NCBI GenBank assembly: GCA_008933995.1
Contig: WARS01000007.1
Coordinates: 7,436,923 to 7,500,922, forward strand
Reading direction: 5' to 3'
DNA length: 64,000 nt
DNA from: Datnioides undecimradiatus
Lineage: Eukaryota; Chordata; Actinopteri; Lobotiformes; Datnioididae
A model generated the notes under the pieces. That model was not told where the DNA came from. It did not search any database and saw only the letters and a program-made list of their open reading frames with translations. The position numbers and the translations under genes are program-made. Positions within the stretch are counted from its first letter, which is position 1; the number at the start of each line of letters is the position of its first letter. Positions 35,032 through 48,300 of this stretch are shown one piece after another.

Positions 35032-37333
35032 TTATGAAAGCACACACAATTTGGACGTGTGTCTGAGGCCCCTGTAGGCCCGAAGCCCCTCCCTCTTGGG
35101 GTCCCTGACCATCCCTCGGACCACTGGGGGACTGTCGCAGCCCCTCCTCTTCTTGGCTCGGTGCAGCAGGATCCGATAAACCCCTGTGACAGGACTGCGG
35201 CTTTCTTTTAGCTGATTGTTCCGTAGGTGCTCTGCGGTAAAGCCAAGCTCTTCCAGCGAGTTCCTGACCTCCTCCTCTTCCTCCTCCTCCAGGTCCCCGC
35301 GCTCAGAGTCCAGCAGGCTCTGCAGAGGGCCTGCTGGTTCGGGAGGCACCAGCGACCAGGGAAACTCCACAGGTAAGAGCCAATCACAGCCCAGCATCTG
35401 GTCGACGGCATAACGCTCAGCAGGGACTGTCTTCAGGATGCCTTTGATGAGTCTCTGGCAGGGGCCGGGCACCCAAGGGGGGACGGTGTAAGCAGCTTCG
35501 ATGATGCAGCGCCGGAGCTTCCCCATGGTCTCTGCACGGAACGGCATAGTGCCCGTCACCATGAAAAAAAGCAAGACCCCCATGGCCCACACGTCTACTG
35601 GGGGCCCCAGGTAGCACTCGTCCCTGAACAGCTCCGGGGCTGCGTAGGGCGGCGAGCCACAGAAAGTGTCGAGGGCATTGTTGCGGTTTGAAACCCGGGT
35701 GCTGAACCCAAAGTCGGCCACCTTCACGCAGCCGCTGCTGGTGAACAGAACGTTCTCCGCCTTCAGGTCCCGGTGAATGATGTTGATATTGTGCTACACA
35801 GCAAAACAGACAACAAGCTGTTTAGATATTTTTCATTTTTTGGGACTTGGACTGAGCAGACATGTTAAAGTCATCTTCGCTTACATTTATAAATGACTGC
35901 TCCCTGTAACTCAGCTAAAGCGAGAACTTGCCTAAAACCTGACAAACTGTTGTTACTTCCTGAATTTAGATTCTGTTGTTGATGTTGAAAGCAAGGACCC
36001 TGCATCGACTGAGATGACGATTAAAATGCTGATCTCTCCTGATAGAAAATCAAAATGTCAAAAAATGTAGTAAAAATTGAGTTTTGTCTGAAAAATGTGA
36101 TTTTGATTAATCACATTGCAGAATAAAGTATCTGATGGAATAAAACTATGAAAAATTGTGGCTCAGAAGTGTCACTCACCATATATTTGATGGCAGAGAG
36201 GATCTGGGCGAAGGTGATCTTGCTGGTGTTGTCAGACAGTTTCCCCTCATTGCAGATCCTGTTGTGGAGGTCTCCTCCCCCTGCGTACTCCAGCACCAGG
36301 TGGAGGCGGCTCGGTGTCTCCACCACCTCATACAGACGGACCACGTTGGGGTGCTGGAGGACCTCCATGCTGCTGATCTCCCTGGAGAGCAGACGCTGGG
36401 CCTGAGCATCCAACCTGGTCTTATCCAGGATCTTCAGGGCCACTTTGTCTTGGAGGACAAATGAATGGACATGGAGACGTTAAACAGCGTTCAGGCTGTA
36501 GACAAAGGCTTGTGGTAAAATGGCTCCTCTACAAAACAGGCTTATAACAACATCAGATGGACAGAAAATGTATCAATAGGTGATGTATTTGAGTAATCAT
36601 GTAAGTAATCTATTCAGCTAAATTCAAAGACACCAGCTGGTTCAAGTTCCCATTTTATTTTTTATTATTTTTACAATAGACTGCATGAGTACACATAATG
36701 GATCAAATTCACATGCAATGCTCAGTGAGAAAGAAAGACACGGGGGAAAGAGAGAGAATGAGAGAGAGAAGTCATTGTGAATGAAATGATGAATGAAATC
36801 CAGTGAGCTTTATAGCTTTGTACTGAGGGTTGTAAATCCAGTTCCTCAGGGTAGGGTCTGGGTGTAAGGACCCAGGTGGAGACTGGGTTTTGGTCTCAGT
36901 GCTGTGGCTTGTGCAGAACTCTACTAACAAAGCTATGTAGGTGTTTTTCTTCTTATAAAGGCACTTTGTCAGATGATGGGATGGACAGGTATAGTCAGAG
37001 TGCTTTGCTGTTTGCAAAAGCTAACTGTCCTTGCACAGTCAGGCAGAATGGACACCTACCTTTAGTCAGTGCATGGAAAGCCAGTTTGACCCTGGAGAAG
37101 GTCCCGCTGCCAATCTCCCCACGGACCTTGTAGAAGCCCACCCTGCGGCCTATGATCAGCTCCTTGATGGTGGTCTCATCCTTGCACATGTCAGTGGTGA
37201 GCTTCTGCAGGGGGGTGAGCCGCAGCACATTGTCTGTCTCCTCATCTTCTGGGCCGACATCAGAGCTGTCCGTCAGGCTGTAGATGCTGTGGTGGAGCTT
37301 GGGGCTCGTCACCTGGTACTGGCCTCCAGGCAT
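35032..37333 (-). CDS. nim1k: Serine/threonine-protein kinase NIM1 (434 aa)
   Basis: Three coding exons: 37060-37333, 36180-36448 and 35032-35793, all in frame across GT-AG introns, giving 434 residues (human NIM1K 436). NIM1 is an AMPK-related kinase phosphorylating Ser/Thr. Seen in order: glycine-rich loop [17 protein letters not shown] with the ATP-binding Lys, REISSME helix C, HRDLKAEN catalytic loop, ADFGFS, the activation segment [14 protein letters not shown], and the C-terminal tail ITGVYRI-like [11 protein letters not shown] and [11 protein letters not shown], which matches NIM1 rather than MARK or SIK kinases. The catalytic residues are intact. ATG 37333 is chosen because an in-frame stop lies upstream; a ccttcag acceptor 12 bp before it suggests a non-coding first exon further right. 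A seven-Glu run in the tail (after SERGDLEE) is coded by repeated GAG/GAA. It sits in tandem with ccdc152 and ghrb, the same neighbours as on human 5p. Confidence 0.95.
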
Positions 37334-37339
37334 GTCTGC

Positions 37340-39000
37340 AGCAGGCTGAAGGTCATCTTCAAAAACATCATAATACCATTAATAACCAGGTTGTAATTTT
37401 GATATACAATAGTAGGAGAATGTTAAAAAAACCCCAAACATATATAAAAACATCAAATATCAGTGCTTCGTGACTTTGTAAAGATACCAAACAGCAGTTC
37501 AGGTAAAAGGGAACACTCAGAAAGGGTTAACTTATGCGACAGGATGCATTACAACTGTCATAAGCAGCTGCAGGATGCGTCTAAATTAGTAACAGAAGTG
37601 TCTCAAATCTTATCTTATCTTAACATATATTGGTGTACATACTGGTTTCCCTTTTAACCTTTCAAAACAACTTTCCTGATAATCACCAAACATCAAATAA
37701 GTACTGGACACACAATTTGTGACTATTCACTTCTCTACACTCCAGTCCTTTAACATATAACTGTAGAATTTAAGATAATACTAATATATTAAATTCAAAT
37801 TCTTGTACGTATTATGCAACACTCTGTTTACTTAAAACTCTTTTCCAAAAGAGAAAAACATGCAAAACTCAAATGGCAGTAGAAGTTCATGTACAAAAAG
37901 AAAGAGCACAGAAAGCAAGATTCTTTGTCTTACCAAGTTTCCACATTGCTGCACTGTATCATAGCACAGCTGCTGAATCCACTGTGATCCAACCAAATAA
38001 AAATTGGTTGCTCTGTTCGGCCCAGGAGGACCCCACAAAAATATTTTTATTCACTTACATGCTGAAGTCTGACAGTGTTTGCAGAGAGTCCTTTTCGAGG
38101 GAGCAGGACGATGCCGTCATAGCCTCCTTCTCTGTCCTCTCTAAAGGACTACTGTACACTGATGCACCAGGAACACAGGATGGGAGGGGTGGGGGGGGTG
38201 GGGGGGGGTGCGTGTGTTTGAGCCATCAGTCCAATGGACAGCACAAGCTTCCCTGACCACACCCCTCACGGCTCACCTCTCCAAGTCTTCACCCTCTTCA
38301 CCACACCAAGGGAAGAAGGATTAAGGCGGTGTCATGAACTCTAATCTTGTTTTAATATAGGTTTGTCCCAATCCCTTTAAATGACTAACATCAGATCGGG
38401 GCGACAAAAGAGAGGCCAAGAGGATGCAACAGACAGCAAATGTGCACACGTGTTTGCAACCGCGGCATTTCTAACCAGACTGCTTCGGTTTGCAGGTTTA
38501 GCAGAGCACACTTGTTGTGTGTTGCAGCTAAAGGTTGAGCTCCTGGCTTTTGTGAAGATGAAATGTTATGCAAGGGTATTACCCAATGTTCCCATAGAGA
38601 TTAGCTCTCTGTCCCCCTTTAGACGCTGGCTGAGCAGCACAGATAAAGAGATTACAAAGCATGAGGTCAACACCTCACCAGGCGGAGCGTCTTCATTCAG
38701 GTGTGTTGTCCCTGTGAGGAGCAGAGGAGGGACAGCAGGAGGACAACGGCTAAAAGACATGAAGACAGTTGAAGAACACACTCAGGCCCAGAATGACTAC
38801 ATTATTATAAATGTTGTCAGAGACGCTCCATGCTTATGGTAAAAATGAAAGTTAAGACTATATAACGACTCTTCATTCATTATTCCTTTTAAGGCTGATG
38901 AGAAAAGTTTGTACCTTCCTAAAATGTCAAGATCAATAGAACATGTTGAGTCAAATACACAAGTCTGACTTAAAAGAAATCTGAAAAAAACAAGAATAAA
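37340..39000. other. Intergenic nim1k-ccdc152 region
   Basis: Probably includes the nim1k promoter and non-coding exon, which I could not place. The ORF of 153 codons at 38381-38842 has no domain. The G-rich tract is listed separately. Confidence 0.4.
38182..38208 (+). other. G-quadruplex-type tract
   Basis: Four G-runs of 3, 4, 8 and 9 separated by single bases meet the usual G-quadruplex pattern. It lies about 0.85 kb upstream of the nim1k start codon, on the strand opposite to the gene. Confidence 0.6.
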
Positions 39001-39005
39001 GGCCA

Positions 39006-39011
39006 TTTATT
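39006..39011 (-). terminator. Candidate polyadenylation signal of ccdc152
   Basis: Minus-strand AATAAA about 400 nt after the ccdc152 stop. Confidence 0.4.
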
Positions 39012-39413
39012 TTGGCTTTGAATAAAAGGGTACAAGCAAGCCTAATTCCCTGAATGGGACCGGCCTTCCAGCTGATTCACTTCAATGTGTGTCTGCCCCT
39101 CCCTGCCACCCATGCTCAATGTGTCTGATTGGATTAAAGCCTTAGACAGGAATACTGCGTGTGTTTAAATGTGCTCTCTGCACACTAGTCACCTGCAAGC
39201 AGCATGGTGAAACTGCGAATCTAGTCAAGCATGACACTGCACAAGGAGGAGCAAGATTAAATAAATGATCTATAAAATACATCAACAACTCTGAGAAGCT
39301 GGATTTTGCTTTGAAGTGAAACTGAATTACAAATCTTGAAATTTCAAAACACTTCAGTCACTTGTTCTCCCTGGGAAGTCACGACGTCAACAGCCTGTTA
39401 GCCTCGAATCAAA

Positions 39414-42400
39414 TTAGATCTTTCTCTTCTTCAGACGGGTGTCGTTGAAGCTGCAGGCCCGCTGGTTCCCTTCCAGCTCTTTGATTCTCTGACGCAGAGC
39501 CACAATCTCCTTGTTCTTCTCCTCTTGGAAGAACTGCAGCTTCTGAGGACGCACACGCGCAAATTAATCCACGCACACTAGAAAGAGGCGATCCAAACAA
39601 GATATGCAACACATTTCTCAGAACAGGATGGCACAGCTGACCGTGATGTCTTACAAAACACCAACACTAATTATAGATCTTTATTCAGTGATTCTTGTGA
39701 ATGGCTGCAGCAGATTAACTACAGTCTGTAGTGTGCTTTCTATGTGATGAGGATAATCAAATTCTTTCTTGGGCTGGAACTAATGATTTATGATTTATGG
39801 AATGATTCTTTTCTTATTTCAGGGTCTGAAATGTTAAAAATGTATACATAATGCAGAAGCAAAGACGTGAGTGGATGCAAACAGACATTCATTTGCGGCG
39901 GGTCGTGTAACTTGAGACAAAACAAAGAATCAACTATAGCTTCTTCTGCTCCATCTCTTGGTTTTATGAGAAGAGGAACTGGAGAGAAGGAAGAGAAAAC
40001 ACTTGAGTTTCTAGCAAAGTTTGTACGCACAGTCCACAAACAAACGCTTGTTGTTGCGAAGTAGCCAAGGCTTAGATCTGTAAGGCAGTACATTCGCTGT
40101 TTGTAGTGGTCAAATTAAGTTTGAATGTCCACAAAGCTGATGGGGCATGCTGGGAAGTAGCCTGATGTTACTAAGAAGGTGGGGTCTAACAAGATGAGAC
40201 ATCCGGGTCAAATCTAATACTGTGTTCTGAGCTGAGGTCGCATTGCCAAGGACAATGCAATGAAAATGCAAACCAACTTGCATGATCAGCCACATCAGAC
40301 ACCTTTCCTGCACAGTAAAACCTTGACTTACAGATTGATTACCACTGGAATTTGTAACGTGCCTTGTTGGTTAACCTCTATAATGAATGAGAGGAGAGCA
40401 GGTTAAAGGTAGCGTGTGGGCTGCTCACCCTCTTGAGGACGCTCTGTGGAAGAAGGTTGGAGCCGTGCTGCTGCTGCTGCTGCTGCTGGCTCCACTGCAC
40501 TGTACTCTGAACTCTGGCTAACTTTGCACCAAACTGTAAAGAGAGAGCGAAACACCGACAAGCTTATAGAGAAGCTACAGCCAGACATTTAACACAGAAA
40601 CATCTTGAAATCATTTTTAGAGACTTCTGCTAAGCATCAGCTCATAAAAATTAATAAGCATATAATCGGAGTTAAATTTAAATTGACCTCCATCTGTAAC
40701 TTCAGGAGCTCGCTCTGCCTTTCTCTCTCCTGCTCTTTCAGCCTCTTCTTCATCTCCTCCAGATCCACATCCTTTTCCGCCAGCAGCTTCTTTACCTGAG
40801 CATCTTTAGCTTCCACTGATAGGAAATAAACCAACAGTAGGCATCAGCAAACTATAGATCCATCTTTAACGTACTTGTTTTACTTAATTCATTTTTTTCC
40901 ACATCTTTCATTCTTGGGTCACTATTAAAAATGGACCTGTTAGGGGCTGTTATGAAACTCCAACAATGTCATTTTGATGAGGTTTTACTGTAAAATGATG
41001 CAGGAAGTGCAACCACAGATTGTAAATGTAGCTTTCACAATATAATTATAATTATTTATGTATTATAATTATTACTTATATAGGTTATTTTGTATATGTA
41101 ACTATATTAATATTACTCAAAACATCCAATAATATCAACACTGTCACTCCCTATCTACCAAGTGTTTTGTGTTGTCTTACGCTGACTGAGACCCTGGCTG
41201 CGAGCATCCTCCACCTCCCTCCTACCCTGCAGCCTTACAGTCTCTAGCTCCCTCTGGTGTCTCTCTCCTTGGGCTTTCATTTCACCGAGTAGTTGCTGAA
41301 CCTCTGCGTCTCCATCCTGACGACAACACAAAGGCCACACGCACCACATCACCCTACAGGCTAGCTTTGAAGTTCTGAAAGGTATCAACAAACTCATTAA
41401 CACCGGGAAGAATGGAGCGAATCAACTGATAATTATGTCGTCAAACTGAAGCTTTAAACTACAATTACAGTGCCTGACAAATCGAAAAGTGCTTTGATCT
41501 CGTGCTGTTACTCCAACCATAAAAACAAATATTATTTATCTAATCAAATTTATTTCACGCTAGCAAAGAATTGGACAATCACGCACAAAGCCTAAGATTC
41601 CATATGAAAAAAGCTCCAACAATGGAAAAATACGATCGATCCACAATGCATGCATAAGAGTCTCTGAGCTTTACCATAATGCAAATCACAACATGTAGAA
41701 AATCTGAACTCAGAGCTCCAGAGTTCTTACCGCTGCTTTTCTCTCACTCTGTTGTTTCAGGTTCTCCATGTCATTCTTCAGTCTCTCATTCTCCACTACA
41801 ACACAGTTTCAGAATAGTCATGTGACCTTACTAACCCTGACAAAGAATTCAAAGGATTTCATGTTAAAGTTTTCTGTACCGTGGTGTAAATTACTCTGAT
41901 AATGGTGCTTTGGGGTTATTTACAATACTGAATTCCAAATGTAAGTATAATACTGCATGGATATTACACAGAAAATACATTATTTTCACTTTTAGGCAAT
42001 ACAATGAAGCTTAGATTTGAGTCTTTAATCTTTGCTACACAATTGCTTCAGTCTGGGCCTGTGCATATTTCTTAATTATTGAGTATTTTTAAATATACAG
42101 GAATTTTGTTAGATCATCTAAGAAAGTGCCAGTAGCTTATTACAGTTACCTCTGAGGTTGCACTGCTCCTGCAGAGTCTGCTGTAAGCTGTTTAGAGTGA
42201 CAAGAAGATTGTCTCTCTCTGCAACAGGTAGATCAAGAGAATTGACAACATTTTATAGTTTATTTTATGGTTAGAAGAGCCATAAAAATGCAGGTTCCTG
42301 TATAAGACAACTCAATGAGTGAAAGTTTATACAACCAATTAAATTTTGTTGTATTGAAACTCATCCATTGAGTATTTTATTCCATACAGACTAACATAAA

Positions 42401-43360
42401 ATCCATTTAAAAGCAAATGTGATTTGTGACCTGCATGACAATGTACTTGGATGACCTTACACATGAGTCCATCATATTATCATACAAATGTAGGCTTTTA
42501 TTCACTGAGGTAGTAACTGGATACACCAAGTTAGGGGGACTGTCATTTGACTAAAGCACCAGCAGATGGAGACATACAGGCGACACATCAAACATCACAA
42601 GGCTCTTGAATTTCAGAAGTAAAACTATTTCAGCAGTAAAAGGGAAGATAAATGCTCCAGCTTTCAAATGAGAACACAAACTCACCCTCAATCAGACTTT
42701 TCTCCTTAGTCAGGTGAAACTTCAAGAGTCTACTGGCATCCTCCAGCATGAGCTCCAACATGTGGTTTTTGCCATGAACCTCTGTAATCTTCTATGTGAA
42801 ACAGACAAAGACAAGTGGAAAATACTGACTGAAAATGCTAACTTTAAACTTATGGATCACTTGTACACATTATATCACTAGATACGCCTTTTTAGTGTCT
42901 ATCTAGCTAGCTAGCTAGCTAGCTATCATAACTAATCAGGAACTAGCAGTAACAGTAATCAACAACTCAACATCGAGACAACTACTGTAACGTAACACAT
43001 TATAGAGAAAGAGAGCAAGCCATGGTTTATTACAGTCTTGAAACATAATGACAGAAAATGATCGTCTTTGAAATAGTCTGATTCTAACTGTGGTTGCCTC
43101 TGTTAAAAGCCCCCTGTAATTACCTACATGTGAGGACGTTTCTCTGACTCCTTCTCAAAGGTTTTAATCTAGAAACATGGATGGCGCTTGATATTTGAGT
43201 GACTAAAAATGTGAGAGCAGACTAATAACAGAGACGTTCATATTTAGAGATCAGAGTGTTAGCTAGCAGTAATTTACCTTACTGCGAATGAACTTACCTG
43301 TTCCACCTGAGTAAACCTCTCCATAAACGTGTCAAGATTTACACAGTTTGACTTCATCAT
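39414..43360 (-). CDS. ccdc152: Coiled-coil domain-containing protein 152 (266 aa)
   Basis: Eight coding exons were joined in frame: 43298-43360, 42686-42791, 42150-42218, 41731-41795, 41181-41316, 40688-40815, 40429-40533 and 39414-39542, total 801 nt or 266 residues plus stop (human CCDC152 about 254). The start MMKSNCVNLDTFMERF and the next exon KITEVHGKNHMLELMLEDA match the family, and the protein ends in a basic KKRKI tail. Most of it is heptad-like coiled coil rich in Glu, Lys, Gln and Leu. Function is unknown. Exon 7 carries a run of seven Gln coded by pure CAG. The exon-6 donor (GTCAAT) is weak, so that boundary is the least certain. Position between nim1k and ghr on the same strand agrees with vertebrate synteny. 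In mammals the gene overlaps SELENOP in antisense; no selenoprotein P exon was recognised here. Confidence 0.92.
42904..42924. repeat. (AGCT)n palindromic microsatellite in a ccdc152 intron
   Basis: Five tandem AGCT/TAGC units; every phase is self-complementary so the tract can fold on itself. Confidence 0.85.
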
Positions 43361-45332
43361 TTCACAAAACTATGTAGGACCAAATGAATGTAAAGTGTCA
43401 GCATGGGATTATTATTTCGGCTTCACAAACAAGACAAACAAGCTAGCTGCATAAATATAACTCTCGTTCAGCTGCTAGCAAAGAAGTTAGCTGACACTCA
43501 AATTGTGCACGCGCCGGTCAACGGCTGTATGTGTGTACGTGTTCGGCTCGCGTGCACAAAACCCCATTCATTTACAGTATTAATATGTCTGACTATAATT
43601 TACTCAAATATTCAGTTAATCACAATATTATTATAGCGAGCTCTTGGATTTAATTCATGTCCCAATAAGTACATATTCAATTTTACTTCATTTTCATTTG
43701 CCTGTAGAGCAAACATCTTTTAATTAAGCATTTCCCCAATGCAATGCCAATTGTCAGCTACTTGTTTCACCACTGAATAAGGGCACTGACCCACCAGGTG
43801 CAATAATAAGTTAAATGCTGGCAACTGTAGAGCTGTAGAAACTAGCCGAGATTAATAACAAGTCAGGCAAATGCCAAAATATGAGCTGTTTATTTGTAAC
43901 TAACACTTCTGAACAAATTAACACTGATGACCAGGTACCCTCAACTTCTAATATGCATTCACAGCACCATTAATCAGATGTGAGAAATGAAAACCGTTGT
44001 ATTCCATGCAATCAAAACAAACACTGTTTGAGCACAACACTGTCAATATTCAACAACTACAGACAAAAATACCAAATTATTTTGCCCGTAAGTTTTGAAA
44101 ACCTTCCCCTGCTTTGAACATTTTGAACATATATCAAGAACATTGTATGTATGGCATCAAAATAAGTTAAGCGTCTGGGTATATGCTTCAGTAGATCCTT
44201 TTACATACATCTCATGCTTTATTTTATTTTCACTGGAGTTCATGTGCTTGCAGCAACATTATTTTTGAACCATGATGGGGCTGAAAAAGCAATGGGAATT
44301 ACGTTTTAAGCCCCGTTTTCATTGTGGGATTATTGGTCTTACAGCCTGAAAAGGACTGAATGAAGAACATACTTATGGAGCTAATGGAAAGCATAACAAT
44401 AATGGATTCATAAAAGGAGGGCAGATAAATGTATGCTTACGCACGTTTCACAAAATGCATCAATTAAATATGAAATGATTTTATCAAAAAGAAAGCTTTT
44501 GATATGTACAAAATGTTAAGAATAAAGCATATGGCAGTGCAATTTAATGTACTAATTTAAAGCTACATCAGCCAGTGTTTCTGTATTAAAATACCAATAA
44601 AATTGCTCCTCATACTGACAATAACCACACGAAATTACCAGCAACACTGCACCTCTCCGAGCTTTTTAGCATTTCAGCTTTTAACACCAAAATAGCAGAC
44701 AAACAAAATCAGGGACAAGCTTATAAAGAAAGAGAAGCAGCTTAGGAGTATTTTCCTCAAGAGTAGATCGAAACTAAACCAGAGCTTAAAAGAGAGTCAA
44801 TATTGGACTTGCATTTGTCAAGTGGACAAAACCGTGATGCCAAATGAATTATAGAGCTTGCCAGCTGGGTGTATAAATGGCAATTGTTTGTTAACATGTT
44901 GGAGTTTGAGTTCAGCTGCCCTCTAGTGGCCAAAAATTGATCAATGGCACTTTAGAAAAGCATTTTTCAACATGTAGTGATGTAGATATATGGATGAGTA
45001 ATTAGTTTTTCTGGTAGTGTTCCAGCTTGTGTTATTTCCGTTTGTACTCCTGTCTTTTCCACAGCTGCAGTCAAGTTTGGTGTACACTCTTCCTGAGTCA
45101 CACCAAACTTACGATCATGTCAACTTTACAGCCCTGTCAGAAAGAGCAGTGGGGGCCAGATGAGGTGGATGCGGTGGCAGGCCAGGCACAGATGCATACC
45201 TCTAACTATTTTAGGCAAGCTGACATACCACACTCAATCATGGGACCCTCAGTTGTCAGTCACTAAGACTGTTCCCTAGTTCATCTCTGCTTTTAAGTGA
45301 ATAGTCTTAACTTTGCACATTACACCATTGAT
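43361..45332. other. Gap between ccdc152 and ghrb: ghrb 3' UTR and ccdc152 upstream DNA
   Basis: No ORF of interest. A minus-strand AATAAA at 44218-44223 could end a ghrb 3' UTR of about 1.1 kb; long 3' UTRs are normal for GHR. The remainder up to 43360 would include the ccdc152 promoter, for which no TATA box is evident. Confidence 0.4.
44913..44932 (-). promoter_or_regulatory. CTCF-like site, minus orientation
   Basis: Reverse complement TGGCCACTAGAGGGCAGC is close to the CTCF consensus at nearly all informative positions. It lies between ccdc152 and ghrb, inside the probable ghrb 3' UTR. Confidence 0.6.
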
Positions 45333-48300
45333 CTATGGTGTAATACTTCCCAAAAGGTCAGGGGTCAGGTAGCCGCCTGGTGTCGGCATGGTCTTTGGGA
45401 TTGTGAGCTGGGGGGTGGGTGTCGAGTTTGATGTCAGTAAAAGGCTGTTCTGCCTGTCAACACCCTCTACAACCGTGTAGACAGGCGCGGGGGTAAGAGG
45501 GGACATGGGCGTGATCTCTGATTCATGGCTGGATGATGTGGGCGGCAATGAACTCATGTCTCCTCCTGTCTGGCACGGTTCACTTATCTCTCCTGTGCAC
45601 AGTTTTGGACTTGTTTTTCCTGCGTTGAGCTCTGAGGTATAACCCCCATGATCTGGATTCACCACCAGGAGCTGAATCTCTTTCTTTTCTTTCTCCTTCT
45701 CTGCCATGATGTCATCCTTGGTATCTTTGCTAGTGGTTTTCTCCACCGTAGTCTGTTCCTCAGGTGACAGCAGCACCTTGCCAGATAACCTCACCTCACT
45801 CACTTGAGTGTACAATGCCTCTCTGCATGGTGGTACAAAAGGAGGCTCCTCATTGGTTGAGCTCTGGTTCGGGGAGCTTGGCTCACAGGCCGTTGGGCCT
45901 GAAGTTTCCTTACTGAAGGTTTGATTTGGGTTGAGAGGATGGAAAGGTGATGCTTCTGGGTCACTGGGAAGATCCGGGTCACAGCAGCTGGCTCGACCCG
46001 AGTCATCGTCTCTGAAGCCAATGGAGAGGGGGGTGCAGTTGGAAGACACAGAATGGTGCATTAGGCAATCCGTGTCCAGGTCTGTCATTCTGTCATTCTG
46101 CTCCTCAATGTCCAAGTCTATGAATTCCACCCAGGGGTCATTGTACAGCTCCGGTCTCAGATCAGGTGGACCACCCAAAATGGAAGTCAACTCCCTCAGC
46201 TTTCCTTTCTGTGAGGTAAAGAAAGCAGAGTTAAAATTCTTAAGAAACAACATTGAGCTGGTGAGCCAGGCCATAATTTCTAGCAGTAATGTAACATTGC
46301 TCTGGTGACGTCAGTTGCTGACAACTGGTAATCTGGTGACATCTCTAAAAAGAGGTTATATGGTTAATGAAACACAAATAGTCGTGCATGCAGGTCAAAC
46401 ATAACTGGAAACAAAAAAGTCCTTCGACCTACCAACCCTAGTTGTGAGCACACACTTTTCCAGTGCAGTAAGGAGTTATTACTGACAATTTGTGTTGTAC
46501 CTGAAAATAAATTGGTATACCTTGAGCAGTTCAGGGTCAATTCCTCTTATTTTTGGGCCGGGAACAGGAGGCAAAAGAATAACCATCAGCCTTAGGGAGG
46601 AAAGTAGGGGAAAAAATGTTACATTTGACCGAATGCAGGAATGAAAATCAAGAACGAAAGCACACACAAAAACATCGAGGAGCTGATATACAGAACATCT
46701 TACTGTTTAACACCTTTGAATGACAGCCCTGATAACAGGGACACTGAGGCAGTTTTACAAGGTCAAGCAGCTCACACAGCGCTGGTCATTGAGCAGCATA
46801 CCGCTCTGTCTCATGTCTCTGAACTCTTCAAAAGCTTCCAGCCCTGCACAGAAATCCTGATGACTGTACAATACTCACTTTTCCTGCTGTGATATGATGA
46901 CTAACATCAGGATGGCCACTAAACACAAGGCACCAAAGATAAGCAAGGCCACCACTGGGAATCTCGACACTGGTAAAAAAGAAATGCAAACAAATTCACG
47001 CGTGTTTAATATATGACATTATAAAATCAAAACAATTAAGACAAACAATAAATGAAAGAAACAGCCATGAAAGCTATCTTTAGGTCTGTGGTTTATATGA
47101 TATGAAACACACAAGATCACTGGTTTTATCTGTCTAATGTAATGTCTCTTTATCCTCAAAACACTGGCACAGTATATTCCTGCTATTTAAAGCATGTATT
47201 ATTGAGATACTAAGGTGTGAAGGTGATGATTCATAGCACGCATACACTCCACTTGTGACACACACAACAACGCACAGCAGTGCTCCTCTCCCTTAGTTAA
47301 ATATCGGTGGATTTGTTCATACCCAGACAAAAGGAGCTGTTGAAGTGGACTGAGGATTGGGAGAGGTGGAGAGAGGTGGAGGCAGTGGAACCAGTGGCAA
47401 GGGACCACATACCTATCCCTCAGCACCATTTAAATAGCAATGTGCCAGGTGCAGGCACACTTTGCTTTTAAAGTGAATGGGAGATGGCAGTCTGACTGGT
47501 TTAATTCATGTTTCATGTTCATGTCAAACCTGTATTTCACAATTTGTTTGCGGGCATAGGTTATGTAGCAGCAAGACGAAGGGGTGTTTAAGCATCATGG
47601 ACTTCAAAAACACGAGTATTTATTTCTTTTTCATATAGTGATTTAAGCTACCAGGATCAAGCTGTTGGGTGAACAGTTAGCACAAACACTGACAGGTTCT
47701 TTACACTGACAAGGACAAGCTGGAGGCTGCAGCTCATTGAAGCTGTGAGGCTTAAATGTGAAATTTGAAAAACATTTTAAACATGAAGCATTTGTAAGAG
47801 CTTTATCTATCTGTCTAACCAGCCTGTAAGTATTGTGCTGGCTGATTACCTTTAGTTGGGATGCGGACAAATACAGAGTCGCTGAATTCTCCAAACTCTT
47901 TCCCACCAAACATTTTGCACCTGACCCGAACCTCGTGATTGACGTCAGTTTGAAGTCCATAAACACTTCGATGGGTGCTTTTCATGAGGTCGAGCTGTGG
48001 TGAAGAAATCCATATCAGAAGCAGTGCAACACCATCACATTCTCTTTTTGCAACAATAAAAAGTTTATTACAAAAGACATTTTGGACTGTACTGAGAATA
48101 ATTGTTGTACATAAAACTGTTTAATATGCTGCTAATATTAAACCTAGAAAACACTCACCACTTCCCACAGGTCGGAGCTGACATCACGGTACTGGACCTC
48201 ATACTGTAGGGTCATCCATCCCATCTCCACATCTGCAGACTGAGGCGGCTTCCAGCTCACCATGATGTCATAGTAGGTGCCGGTCAAACTCACGTTCAGC

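Noticed and set aside
37031..37396. 121-codon plus-strand ORF
   Set aside because: Antisense shadow of nim1k exon 1.
45931..46308. 125-codon plus-strand ORF
   Set aside because: Antisense shadow of the last ghrb exon.
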